Shown: positions 32,779 to 41,999 of the stretch, one piece after another | Position numbering within the stretch: the stretch's first letter is position 1 | Layout: each line of letters starts with the position of its first letter | Source: Pseudomonadota bacterium | Lineage (GTDB): Bacteria; Pseudomonadota; Gammaproteobacteria; Burkholderiales; Burkholderiaceae_C | Length of the DNA stretch: 64,000 nucleotides | NCBI GenBank assembly: GCA_021847345.1 | Contig: JAJZTW010000001.1 | Coordinates: 1-64,000 of the forward strand | Reading direction: 5' to 3' | Position numbers and translations under genes: made by a program | The notes under the pieces: model-generated | What the model was told of the DNA's origin: nothing | Databases searched by the model: none | The model's input: the letters and a program-made list of their open reading frames with translations, nothing else

Positions 32779-35700
32779 CGGCGCCCCCGTCGAGCCCGCT
32801 CGGCAAGGCATGCCGCGCGGCCAGGTCGAGCAGTTGCACGCAGTCCTGCGCCCACGCGCACAGGGGCTCGAACAGCTCACGCGCGAAGGTCTCGAATTCC
32901 CCGCTGGCGCGAAGACTGTCGAAATCGGGATGCAGGCGCGCCAGGTAGGGGTCGTCGACATCGCCGCGACCATGCGGCGGCGTACCCTCGTAGGCGATGC
33001 GGGCATCGCGCTGTCGCGCCTGCGCCAGGGCGCTGCGCACGCCCCACGGCAGCGGCTCGCGCCGGGCACGCTCCCAGGCATGCAGCAGGCGCAGCAATTG
33101 CACCCGGGCCGGCTGTGCGGGCAGCGCGCGCCAGTGCAGCACGGCGTCGACACCGACCACGTAGCCCTGGCACTCCACGCCACAGGCCGCACTGGCCAGC
33201 ATGCGCACCCAGGACAACAGCAGCCGGTCCAGGCGCGGGCGCGCCGTGCGCCCCTCGCGCAGCCTCGATGCCCCCAGTTCGAGCCAGGTGGCGATGCCGT
33301 CGGCCGGCGTGCGACGCAGGCCCTGCAGCCAGTCCTCGAGACACGGCCCAGCGCCCTGCCCCTCGCGCCCGGCCTCGTCCGCCGCGCACAGGCGCAGCGC
33401 CTGGCGTGGCACGGGCTCGCCGTGGCGCGCCAGCAGCAGGTTCCAGGTGCGCAGGACCGCTTCGAGCTCGTCGCCGAGCTCCTGCGCGAACCGTTCGCCG
33501 GGACCGGCCAGCGGCAGGCGCCCGCTGGCGGCCGCTCGGTGCAGCTGGGCCTGCAGCCAGGCTTCGGCGTCGTCCGCCGTGCCCGGCTGCGCGAGCTCCA
33601 GCAGCTCCTGCACGAGGGCGTGACGAGGCAGGCCGCGCAGCGCGAAGACCTCGTCGTCGTCGGCTTGCTGCTCCAGCGTGTCGAAGACGACGTCCAGACG
33701 CGCGCGGAAATACAGCTTCACGGGGTTGCGCAACATCGCCGCCAGGTCGCGCAGGGTAGCCGTCGCGGCGACATGGCCGGCATGCGACGGCGGCGCAGAG
33801 GCGGCCGTCGCGCGCGGCGGCGCACCATGCAGGGCAAACCATTCGCGGGCCCAGGTGCGCAGGCCACCCGGCTCGAAATAGCGCCGGCTGAACGGCTGCA
33901 GCGCATGCTCGGTGGTGCGCGCACGCAGCAGCGCCTGCCCGGGCGATTCGCCGGGGCGCGGGTGCGCGGCGGCGAAGCCGGCGGCGAGGTAGTCGCGCAA
34001 CTGCGACACCAGCACCGACGGCGCCCGCTCGGTGTTGTCGCGCGCGCTGCGCCCGCACCAGCTCAGGTAGAGCACGCGCCGCGCCGACAGCAGTGCCTCG
34101 AGCATCAGGTAGCGGTCGTCGTCGCGCCGCGAGCGGTCCCCGGGGCGGTACTGCCCCGGCAGCGCCATGAGGTCGAAATCGCTGCGCTGGCCGCCACGCG
34201 GATAGGCGTCGTCGTTCATGCCCAGCAGGCAGACGACCTCGAAGGGGATCGCGCGCAGCGGCAACAGGCTGCAGAAGGTCACGCCGCCGGCCAGGAAACG
34301 CCCCGTGGCACGCGTATCGTCGATGCGCTCCAGCCAGGCCTGCGCGAACACCTCGACCGCCACGTCCTGTTCGAACCCTGCGCATTCGCAATCGTGCAGC
34401 CACTGCGCCAGTCCTTCGTGCATGGCCGTCAGCACCTGGCGCTCGGACTCGTCGGCCGGGCGCATGCAGCGCTCCAGCAATTCACGCGCGCGCTGAGCCC
34501 ATTGCGCCGGCGTGGCCGGCTCGCGGCATTGCCGCCACCAGTCCTCCAGCACCTCGAGCAGGCCGTGCAGCACGCCGACCAGCGCGGCGTCGAGGCCACC
34601 GACTTCGCGCAAGGGCTCGGTTCCGCGCCACGCCGCGGCGTCCCCGCTGGCGTAGCCCAGCAGCATGCGTCGCAGGCCGAAATGCCAGCTGTTGAGCTCG
34701 CCGCAGGCTGCCAGGCCCAGGCTGGCGCGCTGGCTCGCATGCAGGCCCCAGCGCGCGCCGGCCTCGGCCATCCAGCGCGCCAGCAGCGCATGGTCCGACG
34801 GCTCCAGCCCCAGGCGCTCGGCGATCGCCGGAACCTCCAGCAGGTCGCGGATCTCGCTGAGCGTGACACGACGCCGCGTGATGCCGAGCAGCCACTCCAG
34901 CGCCAGCAGCATGGGACTTGCGCTGCGCTGGCGGAGGTCGGCGATGTCAAAGGGAATGTGCCGGGAATCGTCGGCCGCGTACTGCCCGAACACCGCACGC
35001 ACTGCCGGCGCGAAGACCTCGATGTCCGGGACCATGACGACGACGTCGCGCGGGCGCAGGCGGCCGCGCTCGCCGCCGTCGCGCGCCAGCAGGTCGAGCA
35101 GGCGGTCGTGCAGCACCTCGACCTCGCGCTGCACGCCATGGGTGACGTGGAACTGGATGGAGTCGTCGTCGTCGGAAAACGGCGCCGCGGCATGCTCGGC
35201 CAGCGGCAGCAGGTCACGAATCGCCGCCTGCACGTGCTCGAGCAGCGAACGCGGCGCCTGCTCGTCGAACACATCGGTGCGTGGCAGCTCGCCTCCCGCC
35301 GGTCCGTCGACCTCGCAGGCGTCGAGCTGGCGCATGAAGTCCCGCCCCTGGCGCCCCCACGCCGCCAGCAGCGGATGCGCGTGCGCATGCATGGCCGGCA
35401 GCGCCACCCCGGCCGGGTCGACGCCGCCACGCAACCCGTGGCGGCGCGGCGACGGGCGCAGCAGTTCGCGACCCTCGACGATGTCGGCCCAGTGAAAGCG
35501 GCAGGGGTTGGGCACGGCCACGATGACCTGGGCATGGCGCGCCAGCGCCACCAGCAGGTCCAGCACCGCAGGCGCGACGGTGGCGGCGCCGAACAGGCAC
35601 ACGCGCGGCGGCAGGTCCAGACTGCCGACGGCGGCGCCGCGCAGGCGCTCCAGCGCGCGCTGGTGCACCCGCGGGCGCACCAGTGGGCGCGACTGCGCGT

Positions 35701-36319
35701 CGAGGCCGTCGAGCAGCTCGCGCCACAGCCGCGCCTGCCAGGCCTGCCCCGCTGCCAGCGCCTGGCGCCTGCCGCCGGCGTCGAACAGCACCTGCTCGCC
35801 GCGCTCCCAGGCCTCCAGCCAGTCGGCACGGTAGACCTGGTACTGGTCGTACAGGTCGGCCAGGCGCTGCGCCAGCTGCAGCAGGCGCAGCGGATCGTCG
35901 TCGCGCAGGAACGCGGCGACCGGCTCGAAGCCGGCCAGGCCGCGGCAATCGGGCAGCAGGCGCAGCAGGCGCCAGACCAGCGCGTGGCGATCCAGCGGCG
36001 AGCGCGCGGACAGCTCGCCGGCCTCGAGCACGCGACGATAGACCTGCCACACGAAGCGCGACGGCAGCTCGACCCGCGTCGCCGCGCTGATGCCCTGCGC
36101 CCGGGCCTGCGCGGCCTTGAACCATTCACCGGCCCCGTTGCTCTGCACCAGCACGACGTCGGGCTCCAGCGCCGGCAGGGGCCAGCGCTGCTGGCAGTAC
36201 AGGACCAGGTGGTGCAGGTCCTCCAGGCGATTGCCGTGCAGAACCAGCAGCCCGGGCGGCGGATCGCCTGCGGGAGGGTGGGCGGCTTCGGGAGGCGGCG
36301 CGGCGGGCAAGGCGGGCAA
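32771..36319 (-). CDS. recC: Exodeoxyribonuclease V gamma subunit RecC
   Basis: About 1182 residues, including L-V-L-H-G-N-R-L-E-D-L at the start of homology, V-L-V-Q-S-N-G-A-G-E-W, L-F-D(Y)-D-Q-Y-Q-V-Y-R-A-D-W-L and L-P-L-R-A-I-P-F-E-V-V-C-L-L-G-M-N-D-D-A-Y-P-R. RecC lacks a motor, recognises Chi and splits the strands in the RecBCD complex. No ATG exists near the homology start; the longest frame opens at a TTG (36319), which I take as provisional. It is the first gene of recC-recB-recD, the usual order in betaproteobacteria. Confidence 0.9.
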   Translation of the reverse strand: MPALPAAPPPEAAHPPAGDPPPGLLVLHGNRLEDLHHLVLYCQQRWPLPALEPDVVLVQSNGAGEWFKAAQARAQGISAATRVELPSRFVWQVYRRVLEAGELSARSPLDRHALVWRLLRLLPDCRGLAGFEPVAAFLRDDDPLRLLQLAQRLADLYDQYQVYRADWLEAWERGEQVLFDAGGRRQALAAGQAWQARLWRELLDGLDAQSRPLVRPRVHQRALERLRGAAVGSLDLPPRVCLFGAATVAPAVLDLLVALARHAQVIVAVPNPCRFHWADIVEGRELLRPSPRRHGLRGGVDPAGVALPAMHAHAHPLLAAWGRQGRDFMRQLDACEVDGPAGGELPRTDVFDEQAPRSLLEHVQAAIRDLLPLAEHAAAPFSDDDDSIQFHVTHGVQREVEVLHDRLLDLLARDGGERGRLRPRDVVVMVPDIEVFAPAVRAVFGQYAADDSRHIPFDIADLRQRSASPMLLALEWLLGITRRRVTLSEIRDLLEVPAIAERLGLEPSDHALLARWMAEAGARWGLHASQRASLGLAACGELNSWHFGLRRMLLGYASGDAAAWRGTEPLREVGGLDAALVGVLHGLLEVLEDWWRQCREPATPAQWAQRARELLERCMRPADESERQVLTAMHEGLAQWLHDCECAGFEQDVAVEVFAQAWLERIDDTRATGRFLAGGVTFCSLLPLRAIPFEVVCLLGMNDDAYPRGGQRSDFDLMALPGQYRPGDRSRRDDDRYLMLEALLSARRVLYLSWCGRSARDNTERAPSVLVSQLRDYLAAGFAAAHPRPGESPGQALLRARTTEHALQPFSRRYFEPGGLRTWAREWFALHGAPPRATAASAPPSHAGHVAATATLRDLAAMLRNPVKLYFRARLDVVFDTLEQQADDDEVFALRGLPRHALVQELLELAQPGTADDAEAWLQAQLHRAAASGRLPLAGPGERFAQELGDELEAVLRTWNLLLARHGEPVPRQALRLCAADEAGREGQGAGPCLEDWLQGLRRTPADGIATWLELGASRLREGRTARPRLDRLLLSWVRMLASAACGVECQGYVVGVDAVLHWRALPAQPARVQLLRLLHAWERARREPLPWGVRSALAQARQRDARIAYEGTPPHGRGDVDDPYLARLHPDFDSLRASGEFETFARELFEPLCAWAQDCVQLLDLAARHALPSGLDGGADD

Positions 36320-36411
36320 GGGATGGCGGCGACTTCGACGGGTATGCGCAGTGTAGGGGCTGGGATGCGCCAGGCCGCGCCGGGCGGCGCGGATGCCGAT
36401 TCAATCGAAAA

Positions 36412-36445
36412 ATTCGTTTGATCCTATGCAAACCATTCGTTTGAT
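36412..36445. promoter_or_regulatory. 11-bp direct repeats upstream of soeABC
   Basis: ATTCGTTTGAT occurs at 36412-36422 and 36435-36445, 23 bp apart start to start (about two helical turns), within an unusually AT-rich stretch; TACGAAAT follows at 36451 in inverted orientation. Same-face direct repeats 70-100 bp before the soeA start suggest binding of an activator, possibly sulfur- or growth-mode responsive. The regulator is unknown. Confidence 0.55.
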
Positions 36446-36511
36446 TACGGTACGAAATGTTCCTAAATTCTGATGTGACGCCTTCCCGGCGACCTTTTCG
36501 AGCATCACGCC

Positions 36512-39500
36512 ATGATCCAAAAACTCTGGAACCGCGTTTTCTCGGTGGACCAGCCGCTGCACGACCCGCAGGCCCACCCCGCGGGCAGGACCGAGGTTCG
36601 CTCGACCACCTGCTACATGTGCGCCTGCCGCTGCGGCATCAACGTGCACGTGCGTGACGGCGAGGTGCGCTTCATCGAGGGCAACCCCAACCACCCGCTC
36701 AACCGCGGAGTGATCTGCGCCAAGGGGTCGGCCGGGATCATGAAACAGGTGTCGCCGGCGCGCCTGACCCAGCCGCTGCGCCGCAAGCCCGGCGCCGAGC
36801 GCGGCAGCGGGGAATTCGAGCCCATCGGCTGGGACGAGGCCTACGCCATGCTCGAGCAGCGTCTCGGGCATCTGCGCGCCACCGATCCCAAGCGCTTCGC
36901 GCTGTTCACCGGGCGCGACCAGATGCAGGCGCTGACCGGCCTGTTCGCGCGTGAGTTCGGCACGCCGAACTACGCCGCGCACGGTGGCTTCTGCTCGGTG
37001 AACATGGCCGCCGGCATGATCTACACCGTGGGGGGCAGCTTCTGGGAATTCGGCGGACCCGACCTGGAGCGCGCAAGGCTGTTCGTGATGATCGGCACCG
37101 CCGAGGACCATCACAGCAATCCGCTGAAAACCCAGATTTCGGAATTCAAGCGCCGCGGTGGGCGCTTCATTTCCATCAACCCCGTGCGCACCGGCTATTC
37201 CGCCGTGGCCGACGAGTGGATTCCCATCCGTCCCGGCACCGACGGCGCGCTGTTCATGGCGCTGCTGCACCTGCTGCTGCGCCGCGAGCGCTTCGACCGC
37301 GAGTTCGCCGCGCGATATACCAACGCCGCCCAGCTCGTGCGGGTGCAGCCCGGCCACCCCGAGGACGGCATGCTGCTGCGCAACCCGGACGCCGACGAGG
37401 GTTCGCCCGACGCCCCGCTGAATTTCTGGTGGTGGGACGCGCACGGGCAGCGCCCGGTGCCGGCGTGGAGCGACGGCGTCGAGCCGGCGCTGTGGGGACG
37501 CCACGCGATGCCCGACGGCACGCCGGTGGCCACCGCATTGCAACTCCTGCTAGAGCAGACCGAGACCTGCACCCCCGCCTGGGCGGCCGACATCACCGGC
37601 ATCCCGGCCGGGCGTATCGAGCGCCTGGCCGAGGAGATGGCGCACAGCGCGCTGGACGAGGCGTGGGACGAACCGCAGCCTTGGACCGACTTCTGGGGGC
37701 GCGAGCACGACCACGTGCGCGCGCGTCCGCTGGCCTTTCACGCCATGCGCGGCCTGGCCGCGCACTCCAACGGCTTCCAGACCATTCGCGCCATGGCCGT
37801 GCTGATGAGCCTGCTGGGCACCATCGACGTGCCCGGGGGCTTCCGGCACAAGCCGCCGTACCCGAAGGAGATCCCGCCCAGCGTGCGCACCATCCACGAC
37901 TGGAACCAGGTGCGTCCGAACACCCCGCTGCCGGCAGCGCCGCTGGGCTGGCCCACGCGCCCCGAGGAACTGATGGTCGACGCCGAGGGGCGGCCCATGC
38001 GCATCGACAAGGCGTTTTCCTGGGAGCACCCGCTGGCCGTGCACGGGCTGATGCACAACGTGATCACCAACGCCTGGCGCGGCGACCCCTACCCGATCGA
38101 CACGCTGATGATCTTCATGTCGAACATGGCGTGGAACTCGTCGATGAACACCCAGCGCGTGCGACGCATGCTCACTGACCGGGGAACCGACGGCGAATAT
38201 CGCATTCCGTTCCTGGTCGTGGCCGACGCGTTCCACAGCGAGATGACGGCCTTCGCCGACCTCGTGCTGCCCGACACCACGTACCTGGAGCGTCACGACG
38301 CGATGTCCATGCTGGACCGCCCGATCTCCGAGTACGACGGCGCGATGGACTCGGTACGCGTGCCGGTGGTGCCGCCGCTGGGCGAGTGCCGTCCCTTCCA
38401 GGAGGTGCTGATCGAACTCGCGTCGCGCCTGCGCTTTCCGTCGTTCACCCACGCCGACGGCAGCCGCAAGTTCGCCGACTACCCGGACTTCATCGTGCGC
38501 TACGAGACCGCGCCGGGCTCGGGCATCGGCTTTCTCACAGGCTGGCGCGGCGCGGACGGCTCCAAGTCGCTCAAGGGCGAGCCCAACCCGCGCCAGTGGG
38601 AGCAGTACGCGAACAACGACTGCGTTCACCTGACCCACCTGCCCAAGCCCCTGCGCTACATGCGCGGGGTCAACCGCGACTACCTGAAGTACGCGCGCGA
38701 ACACGGCTGGCGCAAGCTCGAGCTGCCGGCGGTGATCGCCATCTACAGCGACATCCTGCAGTCGTTCCGGCTGGCGGCGCGCGCCGAACAAGGCGAGCAC
38801 CGGCCTCCGCGACATCTGCGCGAGCGCGTGTTCGAGCATTTCGACCCGCTGCCGCACTGGAGCGCTCCGCTGGAGCAGCGCGTCGTCGACCTCGACGCCT
38901 TCCCGCTGGCCGCGGTGACCCAGCGCCCGATGGCCATGTACCACGCCTGGGACTCCCAGAACGCCTGGCTGCGCCAGATCCACGGCCACAACCGCCTGCA
39001 CCTGCACCCCTCCACGGCACGCGCCGCCGGCATCGACGACGGCGCATGGATGTGGGTCGAGTCGCCCTGGGGCAAGGTGCGCTGCCTGGCGCAGTACTCG
39101 GAAGCCGTGGAGCCGGGCACCGTGTGGACCTGGAACGCCATCGGCAAGGCCGCCGGCATGTGGGGCCTGGAGCCCGGCGCCGACGAGTCGCGCCGCGGCT
39201 TCCTGCTCAACCACGTGATCACCGACGAACTGCCCGCTGCCACCGGCGCTCCGCTGTCGAACAGCGATCCGGTGACCGGGCAGGCCGGCTGGTACGACCT
39301 GCGCGTGCGCGTCCATCCAGTCGGACCCGATGAAACCCACGCCGACGCCGACCCCACGCGCTACGCCAGCGTGCACGGGCAGGCGCTGGACGGCGCGCGC
39401 GACGACCTGCGCGCGCTCGACGCCCACAACACCTGGCCGGCCCACCAGGCGCCGCCGCCGGCGCCCGGCCAGTTGCTCAGCCGGCGCGGCGCTACGCGCC

Positions 39501-39598
39501 TGCTGCAGTACATGGCGGGCGCGCGCGGCAAGCGCGCCGGTGCGTCCTCGGAGCAGGACACGACCTCCCCGGGACTTTCCGAAAGGACTTCGTCATGA
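36512..39598 (+). CDS. soeA: Molybdopterin oxidoreductase, SoeA-type sulfite dehydrogenase catalytic subunit
   Basis: 1028 residues of the DMSO-reductase family. The N terminus binds [4Fe-4S] with cysteines 34, 37, 41 and 69 (spacing C-x2-C-x3-C-x27-C). A conserved A-A-H-G-G-F-C-S-V-N segment places a candidate Mo-ligand Cys at 161. Sequence features (G-R-D-Q ... F-G-T-P-N-Y-A-A-H-G-G-F, S-I-N-P-V-R-T-G-Y-S-A-V-A-D-E-W, M-A-W-N-S-S-M-N-T) match SoeA, which oxidises sulfite to sulfate on the cytoplasmic side and feeds quinone. There is no Tat signal, in keeping with a cytoplasmic location. It is coupled to soeB by ATGA overlap. A formate-type or other substrate cannot be fully excluded without phylogeny. 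Confidence 0.85.
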   Translation: MIQKLWNRVFSVDQPLHDPQAHPAGRTEVRSTTCYMCACRCGINVHVRDGEVRFIEGNPNHPLNRGVICAKGSAGIMKQVSPARLTQPLRRKPGAERGSGEFEPIGWDEAYAMLEQRLGHLRATDPKRFALFTGRDQMQALTGLFAREFGTPNYAAHGGFCSVNMAAGMIYTVGGSFWEFGGPDLERARLFVMIGTAEDHHSNPLKTQISEFKRRGGRFISINPVRTGYSAVADEWIPIRPGTDGALFMALLHLLLRRERFDREFAARYTNAAQLVRVQPGHPEDGMLLRNPDADEGSPDAPLNFWWWDAHGQRPVPAWSDGVEPALWGRHAMPDGTPVATALQLLLEQTETCTPAWAADITGIPAGRIERLAEEMAHSALDEAWDEPQPWTDFWGREHDHVRARPLAFHAMRGLAAHSNGFQTIRAMAVLMSLLGTIDVPGGFRHKPPYPKEIPPSVRTIHDWNQVRPNTPLPAAPLGWPTRPEELMVDAEGRPMRIDKAFSWEHPLAVHGLMHNVITNAWRGDPYPIDTLMIFMSNMAWNSSMNTQRVRRMLTDRGTDGEYRIPFLVVADAFHSEMTAFADLVLPDTTYLERHDAMSMLDRPISEYDGAMDSVRVPVVPPLGECRPFQEVLIELASRLRFPSFTHADGSRKFADYPDFIVRYETAPGSGIGFLTGWRGADGSKSLKGEPNPRQWEQYANNDCVHLTHLPKPLRYMRGVNRDYLKYAREHGWRKLELPAVIAIYSDILQSFRLAARAEQGEHRPPRHLRERVFEHFDPLPHWSAPLEQRVVDLDAFPLAAVTQRPMAMYHAWDSQNAWLRQIHGHNRLHLHPSTARAAGIDDGAWMWVESPWGKVRCLAQYSEAVEPGTVWTWNAIGKAAGMWGLEPGADESRRGFLLNHVITDELPAATGAPLSNSDPVTGQAGWYDLRVRVHPVGPDETHADADPTRYASVHGQALDGARDDLRALDAHNTWPAHQAPPPAPGQLLSRRGATRLLQYMAGARGKRAGASSEQDTTSPGLSERTSS

Positions 39599-40386
39599 GC
39601 CAACTGGCGCTGGTCATCGACCTCGACGTATGCGTGGGCTGCCACGCCTGCGTGACCTCCTGCAAGCAATGGAACACCTCCGGCGCGGCCGGGCCGCTGA
39701 GCGACGTCGACCCCTTCGGGCCCGACACCTCGGGGGTGTTCTTCAACCGGGTGCAGACCTTCGAGGTCGGCGCCTTCCCGGCCACCGAGGTGCTGCATTT
39801 CCCCAAGAGCTGCCTGCATTGCAAGGACGCGCCCTGCGTGCCGGTATGCCCGACCGGGGCGTCCTACAAGCGCGCCGAGGACGGCATCGTGCTGGTCGAC
39901 GCCGACAAGTGCATCGGCTGCAAGTACTGCTCGTGGGCCTGCCCGTACGGCGCGCGCGAATTCGACGAGCCGCGCGGCGTGATGACCAAATGCACGCTGT
40001 GCGTGGACCGCGTGTACGACACGTCGATCCCGGAAAGCCGGCGCAAGCCGGCCTGCGTCAATGCCTGCCCGACCAGCGCGCGGCTGTTCGGCGACGTCGA
40101 CGACCCCGAGTCGGAAGTGTCTCGCGCCATCGCCGAGCGCGGCGGCTTCGCACCCATGCCCGAACTGGGAACGCGTCCGGCCAACCACTACCTGCCGCGA
40201 CGCACCATGCGCGAGGCCACGCCGCAGGCGCAGACCGCGGTGCCCGAGCCGGCGCGCGCGCAGCGCGGCGCCGGCGTGCTCGACTGGCTGGGCGCGCTGA
40301 TCGGGCTTGCGGGCGACGCCGCGCAGCCGGCAGGCAGCGCGCCGACCCACGCGATTCGCGATGCCGCGCCGGCCGCGCGGCGCTGA
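39595..40386 (+). CDS. soeB: Four-cluster ferredoxin subunit, SoeB-type
   Basis: 263 residues with four [4Fe-4S] Cys groups of the DmsB/PsrB type: C-V-G-C-H-A-C-V-T-S-C, C-L-H-C-K-D-A-P-C-V-P-V-C-P, C-I-G-C-K-Y-C-S-W-A-C-P and C-T-L-C-V-D-R-V ... C-V-N-A-C-P. It carries electrons from the molybdenum site of SoeA to the membrane subunit. The last ~70 residues are an Ala/Pro-rich tail. ATG at 39595 overlaps the soeA stop. Confidence 0.9.
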   Translation: MSQLALVIDLDVCVGCHACVTSCKQWNTSGAAGPLSDVDPFGPDTSGVFFNRVQTFEVGAFPATEVLHFPKSCLHCKDAPCVPVCPTGASYKRAEDGIVLVDADKCIGCKYCSWACPYGAREFDEPRGVMTKCTLCVDRVYDTSIPESRRKPACVNACPTSARLFGDVDDPESEVSRAIAERGGFAPMPELGTRPANHYLPRRTMREATPQAQTAVPEPARAQRGAGVLDWLGALIGLAGDAAQPAGSAPTHAIRDAAPAARR

Positions 40387-40399
40387 ACGAGGAAAAGCC

Positions 40400-41323
40400 A
40401 TGCGTCCCGCCTGGTCCGTGATCTGGTTCACCACCCTGCTGGGCTGCGCCCAGGGCATGGTCGTCGCGCTCGCGCTGGCCGGCCTCGCCGGCCCGCTCGA
40501 CCCCGCCGCGCTGCGCGACGCGCTGTTCGCCGCGTTCGCGCTCGGCGCCATCGCGCTGGGCTGCTCCTTCGCCCACCTCGGGCAGCCACTGCGCGCCTGG
40601 CGCGCGGCCGCGATGTGGCGCACTTCCTGGCTGTCGCGCGAGGTCATCGCCGTATCGGCGTTTCTCGCGTTGACCGCCGCCAGCGCGCTGGGCGTGGATC
40701 GCCTGGGTGCCTGGCCGGCATGGCTGCAGGGCCTGAGCGTGCTGGCCGCGCTGCTGCTGTGGCTGTGCACCGGCAAGGTCTACGCGGCCATCGGCTTCAT
40801 TCGCGAATGGGCCACGCCGCTGACCCCGCTGAACTTCGCCCTCATGGGGCTGGCCAGCGGCCACCTGGCGGCGGCCGCGCTGCTGGCCGCGCTGCACCAG
40901 CCGGCCGCGGCGACGCTCGCGCACCTGGCGCTGTCGTGGACCGTGCTGGCGTGGCTGTCGCGCGCTGCCGCACTCGCGCGCCTGAAGCGGCTGCGCCGCG
41001 CCGGCTCGATCCACGGCGCGGTCGGCGCGGGCGCCCGCCCGGTGCGCCAGGTCTCACGCGGATTTACCGCAGGCAGCTTCAACCTGGAAGAGTTCGGCTT
41101 GCGCGCCCAGTCCGCGCTGGTGCGGCGCCTGCGCAGCTTGTACATGATCGCCGCGTTCGCGCTGCCCAGCGTCGCGCTGGCGCTGCTGGCCGGCTCCGGG
41201 CCGCGACTGGACTGGCTCGGCTCGCTGGCCCTGCTGCAATTCGCCGCCCTGCTCGGCGAGCGCTGGGACTTCTTCGCCCAGGTCGATCACCCGCAGAATC
41301 ACTATTACGCTGCGGCGCAATAA
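40400..41323 (+). CDS. soeC: DmsC/SoeC-type membrane anchor subunit
   Basis: 307 residues, eight predicted transmembrane helices, preceded by GAGGAAAAG. It resembles the DmsC family (F-A-H-L-G-Q-P-L-R-A-W-R, S-W-L-S-R-E, Y-A-A-I-G-F-I-R-E-W, R-W-D-F-F-A-Q near the C-terminal end). It anchors SoeAB to the cytoplasmic membrane and passes electrons to quinone; no haem is expected. Same operon as soeAB (13-bp gap), followed after 69 bp by mocA. Confidence 0.88.
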   Translation: MRPAWSVIWFTTLLGCAQGMVVALALAGLAGPLDPAALRDALFAAFALGAIALGCSFAHLGQPLRAWRAAAMWRTSWLSREVIAVSAFLALTAASALGVDRLGAWPAWLQGLSVLAALLLWLCTGKVYAAIGFIREWATPLTPLNFALMGLASGHLAAAALLAALHQPAAATLAHLALSWTVLAWLSRAAALARLKRLRRAGSIHGAVGAGARPVRQVSRGFTAGSFNLEEFGLRAQSALVRRLRSLYMIAAFALPSVALALLAGSGPRLDWLGSLALLQFAALLGERWDFFAQVDHPQNHYYAAAQ

Positions 41324-41392
41324 GACGGTCCCGCAGCGTCGGCCCGAAAAACCCACTTGCCGAGGCGGCCCCGGCGCCGCGACAATCGGCGC

Positions 41393-41989
41393 ATGATCCA
41401 GGGCCTGTTGCTGGCGGCCGGGCGCTCCCGGCGCTTCGGCGCGGACAAACGACGCGCGAACGTCGACGGCGAGCCGTTGCTGCTGCGCACGGTGCGCCGT
41501 TGGCTGGAAGCACGCGACGAGCTGTTCGACCGCCTGCTGGTGGTGCTGCGCGAGCCGTCGGACAGCGAACGCGAACTCGCGGCCCGCCTGCTCGAACTCG
41601 GCGTGCCCAGTACCTTCTGCGCCGAGGCCCAGCTCGGCATGGGCCATTCGCTGGCCTGGGGCGTGCTGCAGACCCCGCGCGTCGACGGCTGGCTGATCGG
41701 CCTGGCCGACATGCCCGCGCTGCAGGCGGCGAGCATCCGCGCCGTGGCCCATGCCTTGCGCGCGGACAACATCGTCGTGCCCACGCACGGAGGCCTGCGC
41801 GGCCACCCGGTAGGCTTCGGCAGCGACTTCGGCAACGAGCTGCTCGCGGTGCGCGGCGACTCCGGCGCGCGCAGCGTGCTGCAGGCCCACCGCGATGCCC
41901 TGCACTGGCTCGAACTCGAAGACCCCGGGCTGTTGCTGGACATCGACGAACCGTCGCAACTGGCCCAGTCGACGCTGCCGCGCGACTGA
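41393..41989 (+). CDS. mocA: MocA-like CTP:molybdopterin cytidylyltransferase
   Basis: 198 residues from the ATG at 41393. The nucleotidyltransferase signature L-L-L-A-A-G-R-S-R-R-F-G-A-D-K-R opens the protein, and L-A-D-M-P follows later, typical of MocA. It attaches CMP to molybdopterin, making the cofactor used by xanthine-oxidase-family enzymes such as the CoxL product encoded convergently 10 bp away. It is not the MGD-forming MobA that SoeA needs, so although it lies behind soeC on the same strand, its natural client is the cox enzyme. Confidence 0.82.
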   Translation: MIQGLLLAAGRSRRFGADKRRANVDGEPLLLRTVRRWLEARDELFDRLLVVLREPSDSERELAARLLELGVPSTFCAEAQLGMGHSLAWGVLQTPRVDGWLIGLADMPALQAASIRAVAHALRADNIVVPTHGGLRGHPVGFGSDFGNELLAVRGDSGARSVLQAHRDALHWLELEDPGLLLDIDEPSQLAQSTLPRD

Positions 41990-41999
41990 GCCGCACGCA

